Made by a program: the position numbers and the translations under genes. Below the pieces are notes generated by a model. That model did no database searches. It was given only the letters and a program-made list of their open reading frames with translations, and had not been told where the DNA came from. From CAZIHO01 sp964538875 (lineage in GTDB: Bacteria > Pseudomonadota > Gammaproteobacteria > Chromatiales > Chromatiaceae), in contig CAZIHO010000093.1 of assembly GCA_964538875.1 (NCBI GenBank), forward strand, positions 1 to 14,267: a stretch of 14,267 bases of DNA, in the 5' to 3' direction. Shown here in pieces: positions 6,203-13,528 of this stretch. Numbering within the stretch: the stretch's first letter is position 1; every line of letters begins with the position of its first letter.

Positions 6203-6631
6203 ATGGCTATCGAACGCACCCTTTCCATCATCAAGCCGGACGCCGTGGCCAAGAACGTGATTGGCCAGATCTATGCCCGTTTCGAGGCCGCCGGCCTCAA
6301 GATCGTGGCCGCCCGCATGGCTTGGCTATCGGCCCAGGAAGCCGGTGGTTTCTACGCCGTGCACCGGGAGCGGCCCTTCTACCAGGATCTGGTCAGCTTC
6401 ATGACGTCCGGCCCGGTGATGATCCAGGTGCTGGAAGGTGAAGGCGCCATCGCCAAAAACCGGGAACTGATGGGCGCCACCGACCCCAGCAAGGCGGCCC
6501 CCGGCACCATCCGCGCCGACTTCGCCCAAAGCATCGACGCCAACGCCGTGCATGGCTCCGACGGTCCGGACACCGCCAAGGTGGAAGTGGCCTACTTCTT
6601 CCCGGAATTGAACGTCTATTCCGGCCGCTGA
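6203..6631 (+). CDS. ndk: Nucleoside diphosphate kinase
   Basis: Ndk transfers the terminal phosphate of ATP to nucleoside diphosphates through a phosphohistidine, balancing NTP and dNTP pools in the cytoplasm. The 142-residue product is essentially full length (E. coli 143). It begins MAIERTLSIIKPDAV, the standard N-terminus with the Lys-Pro-Asp motif, and has the signature NAVHGSDG with the phospho-accepting H117 at the canonical position. CAGGGAGATT gives a good ribosome binding site before the ATG. TAAAAT at 6155-6160 could be a -10 element but no convincing -35 is seen. The gene looks monocistronic: a perfect palindrome follows its stop, and flagellar genes start 205 nt later. Confidence 0.97.
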   Translation: MAIERTLSIIKPDAVAKNVIGQIYARFEAAGLKIVAARMAWLSAQEAGGFYAVHRERPFYQDLVSFMTSGPVMIQVLEGEGAIAKNRELMGATDPSKAAPGTIRADFAQSIDANAVHGSDGPDTAKVEVAYFFPELNVYSGR

Positions 6632-6637
6632 TCCCTC

Positions 6638-6657
6638 GGGACCGGCGCGCCGGTCCC
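6638..6657 (+). terminator. Perfect palindrome after ndk, probable terminator
   Basis: GGGACCGGCGCGCCGGTCCC, extended by one more C-G pair on each side (6637-6658), forms a 9-bp stem with a CGCG loop. It starts 6 nt after the ndk stop and is followed by GTTT, a short T-run. It is the best terminator candidate in the window. Confidence 0.65.
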
Positions 6658-6663
6658 GGTTTG

Positions 6664-6690
6664 GCGGGTCATCCCTGCGGGGATGCCCGC
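6664..6690 (+). other. Second hairpin in the ndk-flhA spacer
   Basis: GCGGG-t-CATCCC pairs with GGGATG-CCCGC around a TGCG loop, an 11-bp stem with one bulged T. It lies only 6 nt after the ndk palindrome and may reinforce termination. Confidence 0.45.
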
Positions 6691-6753
6691 GCTGCCCGCC
6701 CCATTCGACCCCCGTCCCCGCCGCCCCCGGTACAAAACCTGCATTGGCCCACA

Positions 6754-6801
6754 CAGCGACGGATATTCGTCGCTGACAGTCGCCCGTCATGCCGATGACG
6801 G
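6754..6801 (+). promoter_or_regulatory. Two inverted repeats upstream of flhA
   Basis: The first repeat is CAGCGACG / CGTCGCTG with loop GATATT (6754-6775). The second is CCGTCAT / ATGACGG with loop GCCG (6784-6801). They lie 36-83 nt before the flhA start. They could be operator sites or a structured 5' leader. No clear sigma-54 (GG-N10-GC) promoter was found in this spacer. Confidence 0.4.
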
Positions 6802-6836
6802 CGCGGGCTCCCCCTTCCAGGTTCCGTGGGTTCGCC

Positions 6837-8924
6837 ATGAATCAGACCGCCGTCGCCATTCTCGACAACCTCAAGCAATACCGGGGCGAGGGCTTGGGCG
6901 TGCCCCTGGTGGTGGTGATGCTGCTGGCCATGCTGGTCATCCCCCTGCCGCCCTTCGCCCTGGACGTGTTCTTCACCTTCAACATCGCCCTATCCCTGGT
7001 GGTGTTGCTGGTGGTGGTCTACACCCTGCGGCCCCTGGATTTCGGCGTATTTCCCAGCCTGCTGCTGGTCGCCACCCTGTTGCGCCTGGCCCTCAACGTG
7101 GCCTCCACCCGGGTGGTGCTGCTGGAAGGACACAAGGGTGGCGACGCCGCTGGCAAAGTCATCGAGGCCTTCGGCAACTTCGTCATTGGCGGCAACTATG
7201 CGGTGGGCCTGGTGGTATTCGCCATCCTGGTCATCATCAACTTCGTGGTGGTCACCAAGGGTGCCGGCCGGGTATCTGAGGTGAGCGCCCGCTTCACCCT
7301 GGACGCCATGCCCGGCAAGCAGATGGCCATCGACGCGGACCTGAACGCAGGGCTCATCGACCAGAACGAAGCCCGCACCCGCCGGGAGGAGATCGCCCGG
7401 GAGGCGGAGTTTTACGGGTCCATGGACGGCGCCAGCAAGTTCGTGCGCGGCGACGCGGTGGCCGGCATCCTGGTGTTGTTCATCAACATTTTCGGCGGCC
7501 TGGCGGTGGGCATGGGCCAGCACGGCCTGACCCTTTCCACCGCCCTGCACCATTACGTGTTGCTGACCATCGGCGACGGTTTGGTGGCGCAACTGCCGTC
7601 CCTGCTGCTGTCCACCTCGGCGGCCATCATCGTCACCCGGGTCTCCAGCAGCCAGGACGTGGGCAGCCAGGTGGTATCCCAGCTCATGGGAACCCCCAAG
7701 GCGCTGGCCGTATCCGGCGCCATCCTGGCGCTGATGGGCATCATTCCCGGTATGCCCCACATCGCCTTTCTCGGTCTGGCGGCGGCGGCCGGCGGCGGCG
7801 CCTGGTGGTTCCAACGGCGTCCCGCCCAGCTACCGGAAAACCTGCCATCCCTGCCGGAACCGCCGGCCCAAGCCAGCCCGGAGCACCGGGAACTGACCTG
7901 GGACGACGTGCGCCCGGTGGACATCATCGGCCTGGAAGTGGGGTATCGGCTGATTCCCCTGGTGGACCGCAACCAGGGGGGCGAATTGATGGGCCGCATC
8001 AAGGGTGTGCGCCGTAAGTTGTCCCAGGAACTGGGCTTTCTGGTGCAATCCGTGCATATCCGCGACAACCTGGACCTCAATCCCAACGCCTACCGCATCA
8101 CCCTGCACGGCGTTCCCTTAGGCGAGGCGGAAATCCAGCCGGACCGGGAATTGGCCATCAATCCAGGCCGGGTCTTCGGCACCCTGCCCGGCCGTGCCAC
8201 CCACGACCCGGCGTTTGGCCTGGAAGCAGTGTGGATCGAGCCGGACCAGCGGGATCACGCCCAAAGCCTGGGCTATACGGTGGTGGACGCCAGCACCGTG
8301 GTAGCCACCCACCTGAGCGAGCTGCTGCAAGGCCACGCCAAGGAACTCCTGGGACACGACGAAGTTCAGCAACTGCTGGACACCCTGGCCAAGAACGCCC
8401 CCAAGCTGGTGGAGGACCTGGTGCCCAAGTGCCTGACCCGGGGTCAGATCCTCCGGGTGCTACAAAATCTGCTGGCCGAGCGGGTGCCGATCCGGGACAT
8501 CCGCACCATCGCCGAAACCCTGGCGGAGCAGGCGCCCCGCAGTCAAGATCCCGGCGCCCTCACCGCCGCCGTCCGGGTCGCCCTGGCGCGCGGCATCGTG
8601 CAGCAAATTGTTGGTTCTGCTAGCGAAATTCCGGTGGCGGTGGTCGAGCCAAACCTGGAACACATATTGCACCAGACGCTACAGACCAGTGAAGAAGCCC
8701 AACCGAGCTTCGAGCCAGGTCTGGCAGAACGGCTGCAACGGGCGCTGACCAACACCACCGCCCAGATGGAGGCCAAGGGCCATGAGCCGATTCTGCTGGT
8801 GGCGGCGAATCTACGGCCCTGGCTGGCCCGCATCGTCCGCCACGCGGCGCCGGGGATGCACGTCTTGGCCTATAACGAGATCCCGGACAAGCGTCGCATC
8901 AAGGTAGTGGCCACGGTCGGTTAG
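6837..8924 (+). CDS. flhA: Flagellar type III export gate protein FlhA
   Basis: FlhA is the large membrane component of the flagellar type III export gate; its cytoplasmic domain forms a ring that receives export substrates and chaperones. The 695-residue product has the family's length. The N-terminal half carries multiple membrane helices (for example about 22-42, 44-64, 121-140, 208-228, 290-312) and the FHIPEP-family signature RFTLDAMPGKQMAIDAD beginning at residue 152. A Pro-rich linker near 330-350 leads to the conserved cytoplasmic domain, ending NEIPDKRRIKVVATVG. I chose ATG 6837 over the in-frame ATG at 6789 because MNQTAVAILDNL matches the usual length and the extra 16 residues look like leader sequence; neither has a strong ribosome binding site. 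flhF follows. flhB, usually next door upstream, is absent here. Confidence 0.96.
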   Translation: MNQTAVAILDNLKQYRGEGLGVPLVVVMLLAMLVIPLPPFALDVFFTFNIALSLVVLLVVVYTLRPLDFGVFPSLLLVATLLRLALNVASTRVVLLEGHKGGDAAGKVIEAFGNFVIGGNYAVGLVVFAILVIINFVVVTKGAGRVSEVSARFTLDAMPGKQMAIDADLNAGLIDQNEARTRREEIAREAEFYGSMDGASKFVRGDAVAGILVLFINIFGGLAVGMGQHGLTLSTALHHYVLLTIGDGLVAQLPSLLLSTSAAIIVTRVSSSQDVGSQVVSQLMGTPKALAVSGAILALMGIIPGMPHIAFLGLAAAAGGGAWWFQRRPAQLPENLPSLPEPPAQASPEHRELTWDDVRPVDIIGLEVGYRLIPLVDRNQGGELMGRIKGVRRKLSQELGFLVQSVHIRDNLDLNPNAYRITLHGVPLGEAEIQPDRELAINPGRVFGTLPGRATHDPAFGLEAVWIEPDQRDHAQSLGYTVVDASTVVATHLSELLQGHAKELLGHDEVQQLLDTLAKNAPKLVEDLVPKCLTRGQILRVLQNLLAERVPIRDIRTIAETLAEQAPRSQDPGALTAAVRVALARGIVQQIVGSASEIPVAVVEPNLEHILHQTLQTSEEAQPSFEPGLAERLQRALTNTTAQMEAKGHEPILLVAANLRPWLARIVRHAAPGMHVLAYNEIPDKRRIKVVATVG

Positions 8925-9010
8925 GGGAACAGACGCCAGGACGGCGCCGGTTCCGGGGTTCCAGGTAGGTGAGTCGAGCAAGTGGGCACAGGGCCCCGAG
9001 AGAGCAGGCA

Positions 9011-10318
9011 ATGAAGATCAAGAGGTTCTTCGCTCCCGACATGCGGCAGGCCATCCGTCAAGTTCGTGACACTTTCGGCCCAGACGCCGTGATTTTGTCG
9101 AACAAGACCCTAGACGACGGCGTCGAATTGGTGGCCGCCATGGATTACGACGACTCCAAGCTGGAATCCCAACTCCAGGCCCCGCCGCCGCCCCTAGTCC
9201 CGCCCCAGCCGGCGCGTCCCCGGATGGCGGAAGTCAAACCCGCACCGGCCGCCGCCGCACCCGCCGTGGCGCCCAGCCGGTCCGCTGGCCAGGCCCAGAC
9301 CCTGGCGGACCTAGTGCGGGCGCGCCCGGCGCCCAATGCCCCCGCCAATCCCCGCGCCAGCGCCACCGACGCCCCCAATTCGCCGCTGCTAGAGGAAATG
9401 CGGGCGGAAATGCAGGCCCTGCGCCGCATGATGGAAAACGAAATGTCGGAACTGGCCTGGTGGGACCTGAGCAACCGCCGGCCCCTGACCAAGGAACTGC
9501 TGCGCCGCCTCCTGGGTCTGGACCTGCACCCGGAGTTGTGCCAGGAACTGGCCAACCAGGTGAGCGACCAATCGGACCCGGACCAGGCCTACCGCCGCGC
9601 CCTGACCCTGCTGGCGGCGCGTCTGCCCGCCAACCAGACCGATTTCCTGGAACAGGGCGGCGCGGTGGCCCTGATCGGCCCCACCGGGGTCGGCAAGACC
9701 ACCACCGTGGCCAAGCTGGCGGCCCGCTTCTGCCTGCGCCACGGCAATCGCCAACTGGCGCTGATTACCACCGACAACTACCGGATCGGCGCCGAGGAAC
9801 AACTGCACCTGTACGGCCGTATCCTGGACGTGCCGGTGCGGGCGGTGGCAGACCAAGCCAGCCTGAACACGGCCCTCAACCTGTTTTCCGACCGGCGCCT
9901 GATCCTCATCGACACCGCCGGCATGGGCCAGCGGGATGTGCGCCTGGGCGAGCAGATTGCCCTGCTGCGGCGCGGCAACCGGCCCATTCACACCCTATTG
10001 ACCCTGGCCGCCACCACCCAAGCGGCCGCCCTGGAAAACGCGGTACGTGCCTTCGCGGCGGCTCAGCCGAGCGCCTGCGTGGTGACCAAGGTGGACGAAG
10101 CCTGCTCCCTGGGGGGTCTGCTCACCACCCTGGCGCAGCATCGGCTGCCCATGGCGTTCAGCACCGACGGCCAGAAGGTACCGGAGGACATCCACATCGG
10201 ACGGCCCCATTCCCTGATAAGCCGTGCGGTGGAATTGGCCCGCCAAGCGGGAAATGAAATCGGCGAAGAATTACTCGCCTACAAACTGGGAGGCTCACGG
10301 GAGCATGCTCATGGTTGA
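9011..10318 (+). CDS. flhF: Flagellar biosynthesis SRP-type GTPase FlhF
   Basis: FlhF is an SRP/FtsY-related GTPase that places the flagellum at the cell pole. The 435-residue protein begins MKIKRFFAPDMRQAIRQVRD, the typical B-domain start, then a Pro/Ala-rich linker (about 55-125), a helical N-domain, and the G-domain. Motifs in order: P-loop GPTGVGKTTT (223-232), TTDNYRIGAEEQL (254-266), DTAGMGQRD (301-309) and TKVDE (359-363). The ATG at 9011 is chosen over 9019-frame-compatible upstream ATG 8969 because it gives the family N-terminus and has GAGAG upstream. An 86-nt spacer separates it from flhA. Its 3' end overlaps fleN, which encodes its MinD-like partner and GTPase stimulator in other bacteria. 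Confidence 0.96.
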   Translation: MKIKRFFAPDMRQAIRQVRDTFGPDAVILSNKTLDDGVELVAAMDYDDSKLESQLQAPPPPLVPPQPARPRMAEVKPAPAAAAPAVAPSRSAGQAQTLADLVRARPAPNAPANPRASATDAPNSPLLEEMRAEMQALRRMMENEMSELAWWDLSNRRPLTKELLRRLLGLDLHPELCQELANQVSDQSDPDQAYRRALTLLAARLPANQTDFLEQGGAVALIGPTGVGKTTTVAKLAARFCLRHGNRQLALITTDNYRIGAEEQLHLYGRILDVPVRAVADQASLNTALNLFSDRRLILIDTAGMGQRDVRLGEQIALLRRGNRPIHTLLTLAATTQAAALENAVRAFAAAQPSACVVTKVDEACSLGGLLTTLAQHRLPMAFSTDGQKVPEDIHIGRPHSLISRAVELARQAGNEIGEELLAYKLGGSREHAHG

Positions 10319-11180
10319 TCAAGCAGCTGGGCTACGCCGGATGAGCCGGGCGGATCCGATTCAGGTTCTTGCGGTCACGGGCGGCAAGGGCGGCGTTGGC
10401 AAGACCAACGTGTCCATCAATCTCAGCATCGCCCTAGCGGCCATGGGGCGCCGGGTGATGCTGCTGGACGCGGACCTGGGGCTGGCCAACATCGACGTGT
10501 TGCTGGGCCTGCATCCCCAATATGACCTGTCCCACGTGATCCGGGGTGAACGGACCCTGGATGAAATCCTGGTGGAAGGCCCGGAGGGTATTCAGGTGGT
10601 GCCCGCCTCGTCGGGAATCCGCCAGATGGCCAGCCTGAGTCCGGCGGAGCACGCCGGCCTTATCGGCGCCTTCAGCGACGTGGCGGACGACCTGGAAGTG
10701 CTGGTGATCGATACCGCCGCCGGAATTTCCGATTCCGTCATCAACTTCAGTCGCGCCGCCAACGAGGTATTGCTGGTGGTGTGCGACGAACCGGCGTCCA
10801 TGACCGACGCCTACGCCATCGTGAAATTGCTTAACCGGGAATACAACATCACCCGCTTCCGGGTGCTGGCCAACATGGTCCAGTCCCCCCAGGAAGGGCG
10901 GGATCTGTATAACAAGCTGGTGCGGGTCACGGACCGCTATTTGGACGTGATGCTCAACTTCCTCGGCGCCATCCCGTTTGACGATTCCTTGAAAAAGGCG
11001 GTCAAGAGCCAACGCTCGGTGATGACCGCCTTCCCCCGCTCCCGGATCGCCCAGGCGTTCCGGAGCATCGCCAAAAAAGTGGACGATTTTCCGGCCCCGT
11101 CCGGCGCCAGCGGCCACTTGCAGTTTTTCGTGGAGCGTCTGCTCCAGTATTCCAGTCAAAACCAGGAGGGCTTGAGGTGA
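10311..11180 (+). CDS. fleN: MinD-like flagellar number regulator FleN (FlhG)
   Basis: FleN/FlhG is a ParA/MinD-type ATPase that limits flagellar number, by acting on FlhF and, in Pseudomonas and Vibrio, on the master activator FleQ/FlrA. The 289-residue product shows the deviant Walker A TGGKGGVGKTN (23-33), LLDADLGLANIDVLLGL with the switch Asp residues (51-67), and DTAAG (134-138). The late stretch AFPRSRIAQAF and GHLQFFVERLLQY at the C-terminus are typical. Two starts are possible: ATG 10305 (GGGAGG 11 nt upstream) and ATG 10311 (GGGAG 7 nt upstream); I prefer 10311. Either overlaps the end of flhF. Its own stop overlaps the fliA start. No fleQ is in the window. Confidence 0.95.
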   Translation: MVDQAAGLRRMSRADPIQVLAVTGGKGGVGKTNVSINLSIALAAMGRRVMLLDADLGLANIDVLLGLHPQYDLSHVIRGERTLDEILVEGPEGIQVVPASSGIRQMASLSPAEHAGLIGAFSDVADDLEVLVIDTAAGISDSVINFSRAANEVLLVVCDEPASMTDAYAIVKLLNREYNITRFRVLANMVQSPQEGRDLYNKLVRVTDRYLDVMLNFLGAIPFDDSLKKAVKSQRSVMTAFPRSRIAQAFRSIAKKVDDFPAPSGASGHLQFFVERLLQYSSQNQEGLR

Positions 11181-11929
11181 GCGGACTTGCTGCCTACACC
11201 GCGGCGCAAAAGCGGTCATACGAGGATCTGGTGGCACGGTTTGCCCCCTTGGTCAAACGCATCGCCTACCACTTGATGAACCGGCTGCCCCCCAGCGTCC
11301 AGGCCGACGACCTCATCCAGTCCGGCATGATCGGGCTCCTGGAAGCGAGCAAGAATTATGACCCCACCCAGGGCGCCAGCTTCGAGACCTACGCCGGCAT
11401 CCGCATCCGGGGCGCCATGCTGGACGAAATCCGGCGCAGCGACTGGACCCCCCGTTCGGTGCACCGCAAGGCGCGCCGGGTGGCGGAAGTGATGCGGGAG
11501 ATCGAGCACCGGGAAGGCCGGGACGCCCGGGACCAGGAAGTGGCGGACGCCCTGGGCGTGCCCCTGGCCGAATATCACCAAATCCTCAAGGATGCGTCCG
11601 CCTGCCGGATATTTAGTCTGGACGAGCTGGCTGCGGTCGGCGAGATCAACTACGACGCCAACAGTTGTTCCACCCGGGGCCCCTACGACGGCATCCAACA
11701 GGCGGCGTTTCGCAAGGCGCTGGCGGACGCGGTGGCCGGCCTGCCGGAGCGGGAACGGCTGGTGATGGCCATGTACTACGACGAAGAACTCAACCTGCGG
11801 GAGATCGGCCAGGTGCTGGGCGTCAGCGAATCCCGGGTCTGTCAGATCCACAGCCAGGCCGCCATGCGCCTGCGAGCCCGCCTGACGGACTGGCTGGACG
11901 TCGACCGGGACAGCCACAGCGGGCACTAG
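11177..11929 (+). CDS. fliA: RNA polymerase sigma factor for flagellar operons (sigma-28)
   Basis: FliA directs RNA polymerase to late flagellar and chemotaxis promoters and is held inactive by FlgM until the hook is complete. The 250-residue protein has sigma region 2 (VKRIAYHLMNRLPPSVQADD through FETYAGIRIRGAMLDEIRR, about 24-92), region 3 (about 93-155, including QEVADALGVPLAEYHQIL), and region 4 with the helix-turn-helix LREIGQVLGVSESRVCQIH (about 205-225). The start is GTG at 11177, overlapping the fleN stop by four bases (GTGA), with AGGAGGG 6 nt upstream, so translation is coupled. It is the last gene of the flhA block; the next gene begins after a 307-nt spacer holding a likely FliA-dependent promoter. 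Confidence 0.96.
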   Translation: MSGLAAYTAAQKRSYEDLVARFAPLVKRIAYHLMNRLPPSVQADDLIQSGMIGLLEASKNYDPTQGASFETYAGIRIRGAMLDEIRRSDWTPRSVHRKARRVAEVMREIEHREGRDARDQEVADALGVPLAEYHQILKDASACRIFSLDELAAVGEINYDANSCSTRGPYDGIQQAAFRKALADAVAGLPERERLVMAMYYDEELNLREIGQVLGVSESRVCQIHSQAAMRLRARLTDWLDVDRDSHSGH

Positions 11930-12160
11930 CGGGTGGTGGGGGCGCCGCGCCTTGGATGGCGCAGGGGCGGGCGTGGCCGCAGACGGGAAGGAAAAGTCCG
12001 AAAGTGGCAGTCCGGCGGCGGGTTAGGAAGCTAGCGAGCTCCAGGGACAGGCCCACCCAAACAGCGACGCCCAGTCCCTGTTTGGGAAAAGATCACCAGG
12101 GCCAGCATGGGCTGGTCAGGTTTCACGGACATGCGCCGGGAACCCCCGGCGGAAAAAGGC
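11930..12160 (+). other. Gene-free spacer with inverted repeats between fliA and cheY
   Basis: No credible gene is seen. The spacer holds a 9-bp inverted repeat CCCAAACAG / CTGTTTGGG (12056-12064 and 12078-12086). A competing 7-bp repeat CAGGGAC / GTCCCTG (12042-12048 and 12074-12080) shares bases 12078-12080 with it, so both cannot form together. Two smaller hairpins follow: CCAGC / GCTGG (12102-12115) and CGCCGGG / CCCGGCG with loop AACC (12134-12151). None has a T-run on the + strand. They may end the flhA-fliA transcript or fold as a leader. Confidence 0.45.
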
Positions 12161-12188
12161 TCAAGGAATGGCCCCAAGCTGCCGATGA
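12161..12188 (+). promoter_or_regulatory. Candidate sigma-28 (FliA) promoter for cheY
   Basis: TCAAGGAA (12161-12168), 12 nt, then GCCGATGA (12181-12188). The known sigma-28 pattern is roughly TAAAGTTT or TCAAG as -35 and GCCGATAA as -10, with about 11 nt between the two octamers. The -10 matches at 7 of 8 positions and the spacing is one base longer. Transcription would begin near 12195, about 40 nt before the cheY start, directly downstream of fliA itself. Confidence 0.55.
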
Positions 12189-12236
12189 ATAAGGCAGTTT
12201 GGGAACGACAGGCAGCGATTCAGTGCGGAGGTCGCC

Positions 12237-12626
12237 TTGAACAAGAACATGAAAATCCTCATCGTGGACGATTTTTCCACTATGAGACGCATTATCAAAA
12301 ATCTCCTGCGGGACCTCGGGTTTACCAATACTCACGAGGCCGACGACGGGACCACCGCTCTGCCCAGTTTGCAGAACGGTAGCTTCGATTTTCTCATCAG
12401 CGACTGGAACATGCCCGGCATGACCGGCATCGACCTGCTCAAGGCGGTGCGGGCCGATCCGAACCTGAACAAGTTGCCGGTGCTGATGGTGACCGCCGAG
12501 TCCAAGCGGGAACAGATCATCGAAGCGGCCCAGGCGGGCGTCAACGGCTACGTGGTGAAACCCTTCACCGCCGCCACCCTGGAAGAGAAGATCAAGAAAA
12601 TCTTCGAGCGGATCAACGCGGGCTGA
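12237..12626 (+). CDS. cheY: Chemotaxis response regulator CheY
   Basis: CheY is phosphorylated by CheA and binds the flagellar switch protein FliM to change rotation. The 129-residue single receiver domain shows the acidic pair D11-D12 (ILIVDDFSTMRRI), phosphoacceptor D56 (ISDWNMPGMTG), T86 (VTAES) and K108 (VVKPF). The sequence is very like Pseudomonas-type CheY. I chose the TTG at 12237 because GGAGG lies 5 nt upstream; the in-frame ATG at 12249 would be 17 nt from it. The resulting N-terminus MNKNMKILIVDD is common in gammaproteobacterial CheY. cheZ starts 8 nt after the stop. A candidate sigma-28 promoter precedes the gene. Confidence 0.96.
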   Translation: MNKNMKILIVDDFSTMRRIIKNLLRDLGFTNTHEADDGTTALPSLQNGSFDFLISDWNMPGMTGIDLLKAVRADPNLNKLPVLMVTAESKREQIIEAAQAGVNGYVVKPFTAATLEEKIKKIFERINAG

Positions 12627-12634
12627 GGCTGGCT

Positions 12635-13387
12635 ATGTTGGCAACCATCGTGGAAACACCCTTGGACAACCGGATCCTCCAGGCTCAGGAATTGCTGGCC
12701 CACCTGCAAGCGGGCGAGGTGGAGCAAGCGGACGCCATCGTGCGCGGCTGGGCCACGGTGCACGAGGGGACCATCTTCCAAGAACTGGGGCGCATCACCC
12801 GGGAACTGCACGAAGCGATCAACGGCGTGCTGCTGGATTCGCGGCTGCAACACATCGTCAACGAGGAAATCCCGGACGCGGCGGAGCGGCTCAAGTACGT
12901 CATCACCATGACCGAACAGGCCGCCAACACCACCCTGAACGCGGTGGAGACCAGCGTGCCCCTGGTGACGGCACTACGGGACCAGGCGAGCGAATTGAAC
13001 GGGGATTGGCGCCGGTTTCGCGCCCGGCAACTGCCGGTGGACGACTTCCGGCGGCTGGTGGTGAGCATGGACGACTTCTTGAACCAGGTGCAAAGCCACG
13101 GCTCCGCCCTGCAGGGCCAGTTATCTGAGGTCCTCATGGCCCAGGATTTCCAGGACCTGACCGGCCAGATCATCCGCCGGGTCATCAACATGGTCCACGA
13201 CGTGGAAATACGCTTGGTGCAGTTGATCCGCATCTCCGGACCCCGCATGGAATCGCTGGGTGCGGCCAAGGTGGTGGCAGACACCGTCGTCATGTTGGAA
13301 GGGCCGGCGGTGCCCGGACTAGACGATGCCACGGCGGTGCAAAACCAGGATGACGTGGACGACTTGTTGTCCAGCCTGGGCTTCTAG
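12635..13387 (+). CDS. cheZ: CheY-P phosphatase CheZ
   Basis: CheZ speeds dephosphorylation of CheY-P, ending the chemotactic signal. The 250-residue protein is predicted largely helical, with a long hairpin forming the dimer bundle. The conserved catalytic segment LMAQDFQDLTGQ is at 167-178; D174 and Q178 correspond by spacing to the E. coli catalytic Asp and Gln. The extreme C-terminus DDVDDLLSSLGF is the tethered CheY-binding peptide, nearly identical in pattern to other CheZ proteins. GAGG lies 6 nt before the ATG, in the 8-nt spacer after cheY, so the two are cotranscribed. Slightly longer than E. coli CheZ (214) but normal for Pseudomonas-type CheZ. Confidence 0.95.
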   Translation: MLATIVETPLDNRILQAQELLAHLQAGEVEQADAIVRGWATVHEGTIFQELGRITRELHEAINGVLLDSRLQHIVNEEIPDAAERLKYVITMTEQAANTTLNAVETSVPLVTALRDQASELNGDWRRFRARQLPVDDFRRLVVSMDDFLNQVQSHGSALQGQLSEVLMAQDFQDLTGQIIRRVINMVHDVEIRLVQLIRISGPRMESLGAAKVVADTVVMLEGPAVPGLDDATAVQNQDDVDDLLSSLGF

Positions 13388-13397
13388 GGCCCCCGGT

Positions 13398-13413
13398 CCC
13401 GCCTCCGGGCGGG
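13398..13413 (+). other. Small hairpin in the cheZ-cheA spacer
   Basis: CCCGCC / GGCGGG with a TCCG loop, 11 nt after the cheZ stop, in a 141-nt GC-rich spacer without a gene. No T-run follows. TCAAG at 13428-13432 resembles a sigma-28 -35 box but the -10 position (GCCGGACT at 13446-13453) is a poor match, so no promoter is called. Confidence 0.3.
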
Positions 13414-13528
13414 CTCGGGCCATGGGTTCAAGTCTCCCGCCCCGGGCCGGACTGGGCCGGGAGGCACAGGGAAAAGGCGTCGGGACGGCGGTTTTTCAGG
13501 GTTGTCATAAGATATTCGGGTTCGACCA

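Noticed and set aside
6774..6798. GCCGATGA before flhA as a sigma-28 -10 element
   Set aside because: No -35 at correct distance; the bases are part of the CCGTCAT / ATGACGG inverted repeat.
11231..11244. TGGCACGGTTTGCC inside fliA resembling a sigma-54 site
   Set aside because: Only 8 nt separate GG and GC instead of 10, and it is within coding sequence.
12005..12019. TGGCAGTCCGGCGGC as a sigma-54 promoter for cheY
   Set aside because: The GG-N10-GC spacing is right but the -12 element is CGGC rather than TTGC, and a much better sigma-28 match lies closer to cheY.
12107..12382. A 91-codon + strand open frame across the cheY start
   Set aside because: It overlaps the promoter candidate and the first 49 codons of cheY in another frame, with no recognisable content.
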